This document shows, piece by piece, positions 1 through 7,847 of a stretch of DNA of 8,505 bases. The notes under the pieces are model-generated. The model saw only the letters and a program-made list of their open reading frames with translations, was not told the DNA's origin and made no database searches. This stretch comes from Clostridia bacterium (GTDB lineage: Bacteria; Bacillota_A; Clostridia; Oscillospirales; CAG-272). Position 1 is the stretch's first letter, and each line of letters begins with the position of its first letter. The position numbers were made by a program, and so were the translations under genes. The DNA lies in the NCBI GenBank assembly GCA_017529175.1, contig JAFXNX010000268.1:1-8505 (forward strand). Direction: 5' to 3'.

Positions 1-865
1 CGCATCTTGTCGCGATGACAGAGTTGCATCCGTGAGCGATATTTGCAAACGGACCTCCGTGAACGAACGCGGGAGTTCCTTCAAGCGTCTGAACAAGATT
101 AGGCTTGAGCGCATCCTTGAGAAGCGCGGTCATGGCGCCCGCCGCCTTGAGGTCGCCCGCCGTTACCGGCTCGTCGGAATAAGTATATCCGACGATGATA
201 CGGGAAAGGCGCGCTTTGAGGTCGGATATCGACGAGGCAAGGCAGAGCACCGCCATTATCTCGGACGCGACTGTAATATCGAATCCGTCTTCTCTCGGGC
301 ATCCGTTCGCTCTGCCGCCGAGACCGTCGACGACGTATCTCAACTGTCTGTCGTTCATATCGACGCATCTGCGCCACGTGATCTTTTTGGGGTCTATACC
401 GAGCTGGTTGCCCTGCTGGATATGGTTGTCGAGCATCGCGGCGAGAAGGTTGTTAGCGGCTCCTATCGCGTGAAAGTCGCCCGTGAAGTGGAGATTGATG
501 TCCTCCATCGGAACTACCTGCGCCCATCCGCCGCCGGCAGCTCCTCCCTTGATGCCGAAAACGGGACCGAGAGACGGCTCGCGCAGCGCAACGACGGGAT
601 GCTTTCCTATTCTGCGCAAAGAATCCGCAAGTCCTATCGTAGTCGTGGTCTTACCCTCTCCGGCGGGAGTCGGAGTGATCGCCGTGACGAGCACGAGGCG
701 TCCGTCGTCTCCGGCTTTGTCAAGAGCTGAGAGTTCTATCTTTGCTTTGTAGTTACCGTACTGTTCGACAAGCTCGTCGGGTATCCCCGCTTCGCGCGAA
801 ACGTCGAGGATATGACGCATTTTACACTCCTGGGCGATCTCAATATCGCTTTTATAGCTTCCCAT
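1..865 (-). CDS. fhs: Formate-tetrahydrofolate ligase, N-terminal half (partial, runs off left edge)
   Basis: This enzyme joins formate to tetrahydrofolate using ATP, giving 10-formyl-tetrahydrofolate for purine synthesis and, in acetogens and other anaerobes, for one-carbon flow. It is cytosolic. I translated 288 codons by hand from the ATG at 865-863; the family is about 555 residues, so the 3' half lies outside the window. The P-loop [13 protein letters not shown] is at residues 64-76, with its lysine at 72. The family motif [21 protein letters not shown] follows at 93-113, [13 protein letters not shown] at 127-139, and [20 protein letters not shown] at 262-281. The start is supported by GAGAGGTGG just upstream and by the N-terminus (KSDIEIAQ), which matches the family; Met16 has no comparable site. 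It is the last visible gene of a five-gene unit, 29 nt after guaB. Identification is near certain. What cannot be told is whether the organism is acetogenic. Confidence 0.97.
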   Translation of the reverse strand, partial: MGSYKSDIEIAQECKMRHILDVSREAGIPDELVEQYGNYKAKIELSALDKAGDDGRLVLVTAITPTPAGEGKTTTTIGLADSLRRIGKHPVVALREPSLGPVFGIKGGAAGGGWAQVVPMEDINLHFTGDFHAIGAANNLLAAMLDNHIQQGNQLGIDPKKITWRRCVDMNDRQLRYVVDGLGGRANGCPREDGFDITVASEIMAVLCLASSISDLKARLSRIIVGYTYSDEPVTAGDLKAAGAMTALLKDALKPNLVQTLEGTPAFVHGGPFANIAHGCNSVIATRC

Positions 866-869
866 GATT

Positions 870-878
870 CCACCTCTC
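870..878 (-). promoter_or_regulatory. Shine-Dalgarno site of fhs (decides start)
   Basis: GAGAGGTGG lies 4 nt before the ATG at 865. It favours this start over the in-frame Met16 codon. The surrounding 29-nt gap between guaB and fhs is AT-rich and has no hairpin, so read-through from guaB is expected. Confidence 0.7.
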
Positions 879-894
879 AATCACTTATATGTAA

Positions 895-2400
895 TTATAT
901 TTCTCTTTTATTCGTAGTCTTGAGCATGACGTCGTGATATCCGCCCTCGACGATACTCGTGGAAGATACGAGCGTGATACGCGCGTTCTTCTGAAGATCA
1001 GCGATCGTCGTCACACCGCAGTTGCACATCGTCGATTTTACTTTGTAAAGACTCTTCTGAACGTTGTCGTGAAGACTTCCGGCATACGTTACGTATGAGT
1101 CGACGCCTTCCTCAAAGGAGAGCTTCGACTTTCCGCCGAGGTCGTATCTTTGCCAGTTGCGCGCGCGGTTGGAGCCCTCGCCCCAGTATTCCTTGACGTA
1201 AGTTCCGTTGATGTTCAGCTTCGTCGTCGGGCTCTCGTCGAATCTTGCGAAATATCTGCCGAGCATGATGAAATCCGCGCCCATGGCAAGGGCGAGCGTC
1301 ATGTGATAGTCGTGGACGATACCGCCGTCGGAACAGATCGGAATATAGATTCCCGTCTTCTCATAGTATTCGTCACGAGCCGCGGCAACCTCGAGGACCG
1401 CCGTCGCCTGTCCGCGTCCGATACCCTTCTGCTCTCTCGTGATACAGATGGAACCGCCGCCGATACCGATCTTTACGAAATCCGCTCCCGCCTCGGCGAG
1501 GAACAAAAATCCGTCGCGGTCTACAACGTTCCCCGCGCCGACTTTTACGCTGTCGCCGTAACGGGACCTGATGAAATCTATCGTCTGCTTCTGCCAGCAG
1601 GAATATCCTTCGGAAGAGTCGATGCAAAGCACGTCCGCTCCCGCTTCGATGAGCGCGGGAACTCTCTTCTCATAGTCGAGCGTGTTGATGCCGGCACCGA
1701 CCATGTAGCGCTTGTTTGAATCAAGCATCTCATCGGGGTTTTCCTTGTGCTGTGAATAGTCTTTTCTGAAAACGAGATATTTGAGCTTTCCCTCGCCGTC
1801 GATAAGCGGAAGGGAGTTGAGCTTGTGATCCCATATTATGTCGTTCGCTTCCTTGAGAGTCGTCGTATCGGGAGCCGTGACGAGGTTTTCTATCGGCGTC
1901 ATAAATTCTTTGACCTTCAGATCCTCCGACATACGGCTGACTCTGTAGTCGCGTCCCGTGACGATGCCGAGAAGCCGGCCGGACGACGTCCCGTCGTCGG
2001 TAACGGCAACAGTCGAGTGTCCCTTCTCCTCAACTACGCGAAGAACGTCTCCGAGCGTGTCTTCGGGAGTTACGTTCGAATCGCTGACGACAAAGCCCGC
2101 TTTGTAGTTCTTGACCTTTGCGACCATCGCCGCCTCGTCCTCGACGGACTGCGAGCCGTAGATGAAAGACATACCGCCCTCTTTTGCGAGAGCTATCGCC
2201 ATAGTGTCGTTGGAAACCGACTGCATGATAGCGGAAACGAGCGGGATATTGAGACTGATCGGAGCTTCTTCTCCGCACTTGAATTTCACAAGGGGAGTTT
2301 TAAGCTTTACGTTCGCGGGTATGCAGTCCGGGGACGTGTACCCGGGGATCAGCAGATATTCGCTGAAGGTGTGGCAAGGTTCACTGTAAACAAACGGCAT
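895..2400 (-). CDS. guaB: IMP dehydrogenase, Tritrichomonas foetus-like type
   Basis: It oxidises IMP to XMP with NAD+, the committed step to guanine nucleotides, in the cytosol. The 501-residue protein has the (beta/alpha)8 barrel split by a CBS pair at about residues 100-220. The catalytic loop is [11 protein letters not shown] with the nucleophile Cys319. Asp261 (CIDSSEG) and Asp358 (CSDGG) fit the NAD and IMP sites, and the mobile flap [12 protein letters not shown] carries Arg418 and Tyr419. The usual bacterial loop is GPGSICTTR; the [18 protein letters not shown] form and the residue numbering match the well-studied T. foetus enzyme (Cys319, Arg382, Arg418, Tyr419). GMP reductase is excluded by the CBS insert and the flap. 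The start has AAAGGAG 6 nt upstream. It sits 19 nt after the serine acetyltransferase gene and 29 nt before fhs, which supplies formyl groups for making IMP. Confidence 0.96.
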   Translation of the reverse strand: MPFVYSEPCHTFSEYLLIPGYTSPDCIPANVKLKTPLVKFKCGEEAPISLNIPLVSAIMQSVSNDTMAIALAKEGGMSFIYGSQSVEDEAAMVAKVKNYKAGFVVSDSNVTPEDTLGDVLRVVEEKGHSTVAVTDDGTSSGRLLGIVTGRDYRVSRMSEDLKVKEFMTPIENLVTAPDTTTLKEANDIIWDHKLNSLPLIDGEGKLKYLVFRKDYSQHKENPDEMLDSNKRYMVGAGINTLDYEKRVPALIEAGADVLCIDSSEGYSCWQKQTIDFIRSRYGDSVKVGAGNVVDRDGFLFLAEAGADFVKIGIGGGSICITREQKGIGRGQATAVLEVAAARDEYYEKTGIYIPICSDGGIVHDYHMTLALAMGADFIMLGRYFARFDESPTTKLNINGTYVKEYWGEGSNRARNWQRYDLGGKSKLSFEEGVDSYVTYAGSLHDNVQKSLYKVKSTMCNCGVTTIADLQKNARITLVSSTSIVEGGYHDVMLKTTNKREI

Positions 2401-2419
2401 AACGTTCTCCTTTATATTC

Positions 2420-3319
2420 TTATTTATTATTTTTTGTTTTGATATTGAGTTCAGGCGTCTTCGCGCTGACTTTTACATTACGGTCCACGGATTCCGTAAT
2501 GAATGTGTTGCCTCCTACGACCGAGCGCTCGCCGATCTTGGTTTCGCCGCCGAGTATCGTCGCGTTAGCGTAGATCGTAACGCCGTCCTCTACCGAAGGA
2601 TGACGCTTTTTGCCCGCGAGCTTCTGACCGCTCTTCAGGGAGAGCGCGCCGAGGGTAACGCCCTGATAAAGTTTTACGTTGTCTCCTATCACCGTAGTCT
2701 CTCCGACGACGACGCCCGTTCCGTGGTCGATGAAGAAATACTCCCCTATCTCGGCGCCGGAGTTGATGTCGATACCGGTCTGTCCGTGAGCGTATTCCGT
2801 CATGATCCTCGGGATGAACGGAACTTTCCTGACGTAAAGCTCGTGAGCAATCCTGTAGACGAATATTGCGAGAAATCCGGGATAAGAACAGATTATCTCC
2901 TCGCGGCTCTTCGCCGCAGGGTCGCCGTTATATCCCGCCTCAACGTCCTTGAGAAGCATCTTCTGAACCTCGGGAAGCTTTTCAAAAAACGAGTCGCATA
3001 TCTTCTCCGCCTTTGCGCGGAACACGGAGGCGGCGCCCTTCTTCTTGTATGACAAAGCGAGCGTCACCTGCTCGAGGAGTCTTTCGTAAAGGTCCGTAAG
3101 GCACGAGCCGATATAATACTCCGGCTCGGCACCAGCCGAGATCTTTCCCTCAAAATAGCCGGGAAACATTACGCTCCTGAATCCTTTTATGATCTCTATC
3201 ACGGCGCCTCTGTCGGGAAGCGCGGACTCGTCTTTCAGCATAAGAATATCCGACTCTTTATAGTTTGCGGATATTTCATCGACTGTCTTTGAAATTATCT
3301 TTTTGGTCGCTTCTGTCAT
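2420..3319 (-). CDS. cysE: Serine O-acetyltransferase (EpsC/CysE type)
   Basis: It acetylates L-serine with acetyl-CoA to O-acetylserine, the precursor that cysteine synthase turns into cysteine. The 299-residue protein has an alpha-helical N-terminal domain (about 1-170) followed by a left-handed beta-helix of hexapeptide repeats (about 180-280). Active-site candidates are visible: Asp133 in GDPAA, the Asp198-His199 pair in [13 protein letters not shown], and His240 in [11 protein letters not shown], equivalent to Asp92, Asp157-His158 and His193 of E. coli CysE. The signature [13 protein letters not shown] has Asn-Ser where many homologues have His-Pro. The tail is short and basic (ends KTKNNK) and lacks the terminal isoleucine through which classical CysE docks into cysteine synthase, so the usual complex may not form. 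The start has GGGAGG 8 nt upstream. It is 22 nt from the AAA+ gene. No cysK is in the window, and no T-box or S-box leader is seen. Confidence 0.93.
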   Translation of the reverse strand: MTEATKKIISKTVDEISANYKESDILMLKDESALPDRGAVIEIIKGFRSVMFPGYFEGKISAGAEPEYYIGSCLTDLYERLLEQVTLALSYKKKGAASVFRAKAEKICDSFFEKLPEVQKMLLKDVEAGYNGDPAAKSREEIICSYPGFLAIFVYRIAHELYVRKVPFIPRIMTEYAHGQTGIDINSGAEIGEYFFIDHGTGVVVGETTVIGDNVKLYQGVTLGALSLKSGQKLAGKKRHPSVEDGVTIYANATILGGETKIGERSVVGGNTFITESVDRNVKVSAKTPELNIKTKNNK

Positions 3320-3341
3320 TTAATCATCCTCCCTCTTGCCG

Positions 3342-4946
3342 TCAGAAACCTATCGTTCCGGACGGAGATGAAAAATCAAACTCTTCAGAGGCTATCGCTT
3401 CCTCAAAATCGACAGCGTCTATTACGACTTCTTCGTTTTTCTTCATACAGCGCCACAGCGCCTTTCTCTGCGTACGCTCGTAAAGATTTCTTACAAACCT
3501 CGCGTTTGAAAACTCCTTTGAATCGAGGACCGGTTTCGGTAAAGAGTCGAAATACTCCTTTGCCCGGGCCTCCAGGGCGTCCGTATAATCAAATTCTTTT
3601 CTCATGCTCCGCATGAATATCTCGAAGAGCTCATCTTTCGAATAACTGTCGAAACGGATGGTATACGGTATCCTGCTCTCGAGTCCGGGGTTGGACTTCA
3701 TAAGAGTCTCCATTTCATCCGGATACCCCGCCATAATGACGGCGAAATCGGAGCGGTGGTTCTCCATTTCGGAGATCAGCACCGTGATCGCTTCGCGTCC
3801 GAAATCCCGTCCGGGGTCTTCGGTTAAAAAGAGCGAATACGCTTCGTCAATGAACAGCACCGAGCCGTAAGCGTCTCTGCATATCTCGGAAGTACGCTTC
3901 TCCGTCTCTCCTATGTGATCCCCGACAAGCGCGCGGCCGGTATACTCGAAAAACGCTCCGTTACGAAGGATACCGAGGGAGGCGAGCGTCTTTCCGACGA
4001 TACGCGCCGCGGTGGTTTTTCCCGTTCCGGGACTTCCGACGAACTTCATATGTATACACGGCATGGCGACGCCGCGCCGCGATTTCAGATATTTGATCTG
4101 CGCGACGATCTCAGAGATCTGGCGCTTTACGCTCTCCATCCCGACGTACTCGTCGAAAAGGTCGAGCGGGTCGGTGTACTCTTTCTCCTTCGAAATTATC
4201 TTTGATATATCATCCGCCCTTATGACGTTATCAGTCGACGGATCCTTCGCGTTGTCGGAGAGCTTGTTGAAAACGAGCTCGTCGACGACCTTTTTTATCG
4301 TATCGAAGCCGTAGTAGCTTCCGTCCGCCTTTTCGTCTTTTATCTTTTTCATCAGCTCGTCCGTCGCGCCGGCGTCGAGCTTGAAGCCCGAATCGGCGGC
4401 AGTCCGTGACGAAAACTCGAATACCTCGTCGGGGGTAAGCTCCCCTATTCTGATATCTATAACGTTCATCACGTCGTATAAGCTGTCATGCACCCGCTTC
4501 ATCATTTCTTCGTCGACAAGAGGAATCCTGAAGACGAAGATCGTCCGCTCGTCGTTGCGACGCAGCGCCGTAAGACGTTTTTTTATCTCCGGAGTGTCAA
4601 GACTGTTAAGCTTTTCCGAAAGATCGACGCAAATTATCCTTCCCGCGTCCGAATCGAACGGCAACGGATCTCCAAGCTCTACTAACGCGGCGTTGTCGAT
4701 CGAGGACTCCGTCACCGTAAGAGTTTTCGCGCCGCCCTCGTGAAGCAGTTCCCTCATATACTCAAGGCAGGTGGAAAGTCCGCAGCCGCGGTCGACGGAG
4801 ATAAGATAATTTCTTAAATACAGGGCGCTTGTAAGACCTTTTTCAACTGCCGGCGCGATGACGCCCGAAAGCTCTCTCATCGCGCGCTTGTACTCTTCCG
4901 CTCCGATGAGGCGGTCGATCTTATTTAACGTCAAATACTCTTTCAT
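3342..4946 (-). CDS. Tandem AAA+ ATPase of the CbxX/CfxQ (SpoVK-like) family
   Basis: This is a predicted cytosolic remodelling ATPase; its client is unknown. The C-terminal half (about 260-534) is a complete CbxX-type module: Walker A GSPGTGKT at 304-311, the family's pore-loop region ALVGDHIGETEKRT at 339-352, Walker B VLFIDE at 363-368, sensor-1 region IMAGYPDE at 404-411, an arginine finger at Arg425 in NPGLESR, and a sensor-2 type Arg483 in NARFVRN. The N-terminal half (1-250) is not the TPR region of EccA proteins. It contains GCGLST at 54-59 where a P-loop would be, IICVDLS at 104-110 where a Walker B would be, and a lid-like stretch ending YGFDTIKKVVDEL (212-224), so it reads as a decayed AAA+ module. 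Its ATG overlaps the stop of the preceding gene (ATGA), implying translational coupling. CbxX relatives activate Rubisco, but no Rubisco gene is here, so that role should not be transferred. SpoVK of sporulating Firmicutes is the nearest familiar relative. Confidence 0.88.
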   Translation of the reverse strand: MKEYLTLNKIDRLIGAEEYKRAMRELSGVIAPAVEKGLTSALYLRNYLISVDRGCGLSTCLEYMRELLHEGGAKTLTVTESSIDNAALVELGDPLPFDSDAGRIICVDLSEKLNSLDTPEIKKRLTALRRNDERTIFVFRIPLVDEEMMKRVHDSLYDVMNVIDIRIGELTPDEVFEFSSRTAADSGFKLDAGATDELMKKIKDEKADGSYYGFDTIKKVVDELVFNKLSDNAKDPSTDNVIRADDISKIISKEKEYTDPLDLFDEYVGMESVKRQISEIVAQIKYLKSRRGVAMPCIHMKFVGSPGTGKTTAARIVGKTLASLGILRNGAFFEYTGRALVGDHIGETEKRTSEICRDAYGSVLFIDEAYSLFLTEDPGRDFGREAITVLISEMENHRSDFAVIMAGYPDEMETLMKSNPGLESRIPYTIRFDSYSKDELFEIFMRSMRKEFDYTDALEARAKEYFDSLPKPVLDSKEFSNARFVRNLYERTQRKALWRCMKKNEEVVIDAVDFEEAIASEEFDFSSPSGTIGF

Positions 4947-4960
4947 ACCTTGTCAACCTC
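4943..4960 (-). promoter_or_regulatory. ATGA stop/start overlap with internal Shine-Dalgarno
   Basis: The stop TGA of the pseudouridine synthase gene (4945-4943) shares bases with the ATG of the AAA+ gene (4946-4944). The ribosome site GAGG (4960-4957) lies inside the upstream gene, 10 nt before the ATG. This arrangement normally couples translation of the two proteins at a fixed ratio. Confidence 0.75.
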
Positions 4961-5587
4961 ATCGAAAATACCGCTGAATTCCGACCACGGATAGCGAGCC
5001 GTGTCGGGACGGGACGATGCGCTGATACTCTCCCCGTCAAAAGACGGTATAACTATCTTCCTCAAAAACAGAGCAATATCGCATCCGTCGCTCGCGCCGT
5101 ATTTTCCGTCTCCGACGACGGGATGCCGTCTTGACGAAAACTGTACTCTTATCTGATGACTTCTTCCCGTAAGAAGTCTTACCGAAACGAAGGAGAGGCC
5201 GTTCTTTGCGGCGAGAGTTTTATACTCAAGGCGCGCCTTGCGCACTCCGCGCCTCATTCTCTTTACGACGTAGCTCTTATTCGTTCTCGAATCTTTAAAC
5301 AAAAGATCGGTAAGTTCCCCCGATGCGTCCGTATCTCCGTGAACGACGGCGATATACTCTTTTTCGAACGCTCCGTCCGTTGACAAAACTGACGCCGCTT
5401 TCGCGCTCTTTGCAAACAGCATAACTCCTCCGACCGCGCGGTCAAGGCGGTGAACGGGATATATTGCCGAGGACGTCTCGCGCGACAGAACGCTCACGGC
5501 GTCGTCGCCGCAAGGACTCTGCTCCGAGAGCACGCCGCATGGCTTTTCTGCTATCACTATCGCGTCGTTTTCAAATAATATCTTCAT
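4943..5587 (-). CDS. RluA-family RNA pseudouridine synthase, short form without S4 domain
   Basis: It isomerises specific uridines in rRNA or tRNA to pseudouridine. The protein is 214 residues, shorter than RluC or RluD (about 320), because it lacks the N-terminal S4 RNA-binding domain and starts directly at the catalytic fold (MKILFENDAIVIAEKPCGVL). The catalytic motif is HRLDRAVGG at 46-54 with the essential Asp49; the common form is HRLDRxTSG, so Val-Gly replaces Thr-Ser. The second conserved block LLTGRSHQIRVQF is at 138-150 and the GDGKYG loop at 159-164, both typical of the RluA family. The target uridine cannot be assigned. It is the first gene of the five-gene unit, about 28 nt behind the predicted transcription start. 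Its own ribosome site is weak (AGAAG, 7 nt from the ATG), suggesting modest output. Confidence 0.93.
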   Translation of the reverse strand: MKILFENDAIVIAEKPCGVLSEQSPCGDDAVSVLSRETSSAIYPVHRLDRAVGGVMLFAKSAKAASVLSTDGAFEKEYIAVVHGDTDASGELTDLLFKDSRTNKSYVVKRMRRGVRKARLEYKTLAAKNGLSFVSVRLLTGRSHQIRVQFSSRRHPVVGDGKYGASDGCDIALFLRKIVIPSFDGESISASSRPDTARYPWSEFSGIFDEVDKV

Positions 5588-5621
5588 GATCGGACTTCTG
5601 TAAAAATGAAATTATTAAATT

Positions 5622-5650
5622 ATTATAACATATAATATATGACGTTTCAA
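5622..5650 (-). promoter_or_regulatory. Sigma-A type promoter of the five-gene unit
   Basis: Read on the minus strand, TTGAAA (5650-5645) and TATAAT (5627-5622) are separated by exactly 17 nt. Transcription would start near 5615, giving a leader of about 28 nt before the ATG at 5587. The -10 is a perfect consensus and the -35 matches 4 of 6. The spacer contains a 13-nt palindrome (5629-5641), described in the findings. It lies in the longest non-coding stretch of the window (112 nt). Confidence 0.8.
5629..5641. repeat. 13-nt palindrome in the promoter spacer
   Basis: The plus-strand sequence catata-a-tatatg is a perfect inverted repeat with 6-nt arms around one central base, placed between the -35 and -10 boxes. 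It could be an operator, but the region is so AT-rich that chance is also plausible. No second copy was seen near other genes here. Confidence 0.4.
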
Positions 5651-5670
5651 GACAATTTTCGTAAACATTA

Positions 5671-5694
5671 TCGGACGCCGCATCCGGCGTCCGA
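5671..5694 (-). terminator. Hairpin terminator after the GH3 gene
   Basis: A perfect 10-bp stem (TCGGACGCCG / CGGCGTCCGA) closes a GATG loop and begins 5 nt after the stop codon of the glycoside hydrolase gene. On the minus strand it is followed by TAATGTTTACG, so the U-run is interrupted and weaker than in a textbook intrinsic terminator. Position and strength fit the end of the MATE-GH3 unit, 20 nt before the next promoter. Confidence 0.75.
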
Positions 5695-5699
5695 CAGTC

Positions 5700-7829
5700 T
5701 TATACTATTTCAAATATCGCCTCATTATCTGTCGTGCAGTCAGCTCCCGCGTAAAGCGCGATCGCGCCGCGCTCCACGGCAGGAGTCAGATCGAGACCGA
5801 TAAACGAGAAATCTCCCGCCTTAAAGTCAAACGAGACCGTTTTCGTTTCATGAGGCGCAAGAGGTACTTTTCTGAAGGCGCAAAGACGGCGCTCGGGCGT
5901 TTCAACGGAGCTGACAAGATCCTTGAAATACACCTGAACGACTTCTTTCACTTCCACGTCGGAACCGTTCGTTACGTCGACCGAGGCGGTGATACCGCCG
6001 CCGTTCATATCGAGAGTTTCCGCGCTCAGCGTAAGCTTTGAATAAGTCACGTTTCCGTATGTCAGCCCGTATCCGAACGGATAGAGCGGAGACGTTGCGC
6101 AGTCGCGGTAACGGTCTCTCACGTCGTCTCGCCACACCGGTCTTCCGCCGGGAAGAGCCGCATAATAGAGCGGAAGCTGTCCCGTATGACGCGGGAAAGT
6201 CACGGGAAGGCGTCCAGACGGCGATACGTCGCCGAAGAGAATGCTCTTCACGGCGTTTCCGAGTTCGACTCCTCCCTGCCATCCGAGAAGGACGGCGCCG
6301 GACGCTTCGTCGACGTTGGAGAGCGCAAGAGGTCTTGCGCAAAGCACGACAGTGATGAGCGGCTTCTTTAAGGATGAGAGCATTCTGAGGTAATCGCTCT
6401 GAGGCGCGCCGATCGAGAGGTCTACTCTGCCGCCGCCTTCTCCCGCCCACTGGCAGGGTTCGCCGCAGACGTAGATTATCGCGTCGCAGTTCACGGCGGC
6501 GCGTCCCGCGCCTTTCATGCCGGAGCGGTCGCCGCCCTCGACTTCGCATCCTTTAAGATACTCGATACCGATTTCGGGATCGCTCTCGAGCGCTTCTTTT
6601 ACAGTGACGACGGTCGCGGGGTCTCCGCGTCCGCCCCAGATGCCCATATTTTCAAACTTTGCGTCGGCAAGCGGTCCTGTGAGAAGATACTTACCGCCGC
6701 GTTTAAGCGGAAGGATACTGTCGCTGTTTTTCAAGAGGACCATGCAGTTTTCCGCCATAGTCCTTGACGCCGCGCGGCATTCGGGAGTGAGAAAATACTT
6801 TTCGTTGTCCTCTTCGCGGTACGGGTCCTCAAAGAGCCCGAGCGCGATCTTCGTGCAGAGAACGCGAAGCGCCGCCTCGTCAATATACTTTTCGAAAGAG
6901 GGGTCCTCCCTCACTACTTCTTCAAGATATTTGTCGTAAGCCGCGGAGTGCATATCCATATCGCACCCTGCACTCATCGCAAGGGCGGCAGCGTCCTTTT
7001 CGCTTGCCACCACTCTGTGGTAAGTAAGCTCCGATATCGACTGCCAGTCGGATACGACCATGCCCTCGAATCCCCACTTTTCGCGCAGAAGTTCCGTAAG
7101 ATAATATCTGCTTCCGGTGACGGGGACGCCGTTGAGGGAGTTGAAGGAGCTCATGCAAGTCATAGCTCCCGCGTCGAGCGCGGCTTTATAGACGGGAAGA
7201 TACTCCCCTATAAGAGTCCTCTCTCCGATATCGCAGGATTCATAATCACGCCCCGCCTCGGACAGACCGTAACCGCAATAATGCTTGAAGCACGCCGCGG
7301 TATACGGCTTTCCCGTATCGGGATTGATCCTTTGGAATCCTCTCACTCTCGCCGCGGCGACAGCTGATCCGTAGAACTTGTCCTCACCCGCGCCCTCGGC
7401 GATCCTTCCCCATCTCGAGTCGCGCGCTATGTCGACCATCGGGGAATATATCCAGTTGATGCCCTCATGATACGCTTCACGCGCCGCGAACGCCTCCGCG
7501 TTCTCGATCAAATCAAGGTCGAATGACGCGGACGACGCAAGAGGCGCCGGGAAAAGCGTCCTGTCTCCGTGAACTACGTCGTGTCCTATCAGAAGCGGAA
7601 TGCCGAGACGGGTCTCTTCGACGGCGATACGCTGCATCTCGTTCGCGGTCGCGACGTTCGGCACGTTAAGAAGCGCGCCGATCTTTCCCGCTCTCATGTC
7701 GTCGAGATCCAGTTTTCCCATCGAGCCGTAGAGCACGGTCTGACCTATCTTTTCGGTAAGGGTCATCTTTGAGAGTATCTCTTTTGCCCTCTCCATATAC
7801 GGCGAGGGATCAAATTTACGATTTTCCAT
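5700..7829 (-). CDS. Glycoside hydrolase family 3 (beta-glucosidase type), cytosolic
   Basis: Likely a retaining exo-beta-glycosidase that removes terminal glucose (or xylose) from oligosaccharides or small glycosides. The 709-residue protein follows the BglX-type order. A GH3 barrel spans about 15-340, with the LLIGHDVVHG block (79-88), KHYCGYG (183-189) and the nucleophile Asp261 in GMVVSDW. An alpha/beta sandwich domain (about 355-590) carries the probable acid/base Glu464 in WAGEGGGRVDLS, where many homologues read SGExxSR. The C-terminal fibronectin-III-like domain (about 610-690) contains the typical VQVYFKD block. There is no signal peptide (N-terminus MENRKFDPSPYMERAKEIL), so the substrate must be imported or generated inside the cell. 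AGGAG lies 10 nt upstream of the ATG. The gene starts 18 nt after the MATE gene, so the two are probably co-transcribed. The exact sugar specificity cannot be read from the sequence. Confidence 0.94.
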   Translation of the reverse strand: MENRKFDPSPYMERAKEILSKMTLTEKIGQTVLYGSMGKLDLDDMRAGKIGALLNVPNVATANEMQRIAVEETRLGIPLLIGHDVVHGDRTLFPAPLASSASFDLDLIENAEAFAAREAYHEGINWIYSPMVDIARDSRWGRIAEGAGEDKFYGSAVAAARVRGFQRINPDTGKPYTAACFKHYCGYGLSEAGRDYESCDIGERTLIGEYLPVYKAALDAGAMTCMSSFNSLNGVPVTGSRYYLTELLREKWGFEGMVVSDWQSISELTYHRVVASEKDAAALAMSAGCDMDMHSAAYDKYLEEVVREDPSFEKYIDEAALRVLCTKIALGLFEDPYREEDNEKYFLTPECRAASRTMAENCMVLLKNSDSILPLKRGGKYLLTGPLADAKFENMGIWGGRGDPATVVTVKEALESDPEIGIEYLKGCEVEGGDRSGMKGAGRAAVNCDAIIYVCGEPCQWAGEGGGRVDLSIGAPQSDYLRMLSSLKKPLITVVLCARPLALSNVDEASGAVLLGWQGGVELGNAVKSILFGDVSPSGRLPVTFPRHTGQLPLYYAALPGGRPVWRDDVRDRYRDCATSPLYPFGYGLTYGNVTYSKLTLSAETLDMNGGGITASVDVTNGSDVEVKEVVQVYFKDLVSSVETPERRLCAFRKVPLAPHETKTVSFDFKAGDFSFIGLDLTPAVERGAIALYAGADCTTDNEAIFEIV

Positions 7830-7847
7830 TCTTTCTCTGCTCCTGCG

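Noticed and set aside
32..730. Long plus-strand open frame
   Set aside because: It lies opposite the clear fhs coding sequence, matches no family and is biased by the codon pattern of the other strand.
894..899. TATAAT on the minus strand at the guaB stop codon, a possible fhs promoter
   Set aside because: No acceptable -35 box sits 16-18 nt upstream (CAAGAC at 17), and the gap is AT-rich by composition.
1150..2442. Plus-strand open frames opposite guaB
   Set aside because: They are rich in Arg, Val and Ser with no recognisable motif; guaB on the minus strand is certain.
2401..3341. T-box, S-box or purine riboswitch ahead of cysE or guaB
   Set aside because: The gaps before these genes are only 22 and 19 nt, too short for such an element, and the unit's own leader is about 28 nt.
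3342..4946. Rubisco activase function for the CbxX-like protein
   Set aside because: No Rubisco or Calvin-cycle gene is present, the protein has an extra N-terminal half, and CbxX relatives occur widely in non-autotrophs.
5902..6549. 215-residue minus-strand frame inside the GH3 gene
   Set aside because: It is very arginine-rich, in another frame of a well-supported gene, and has no family features.
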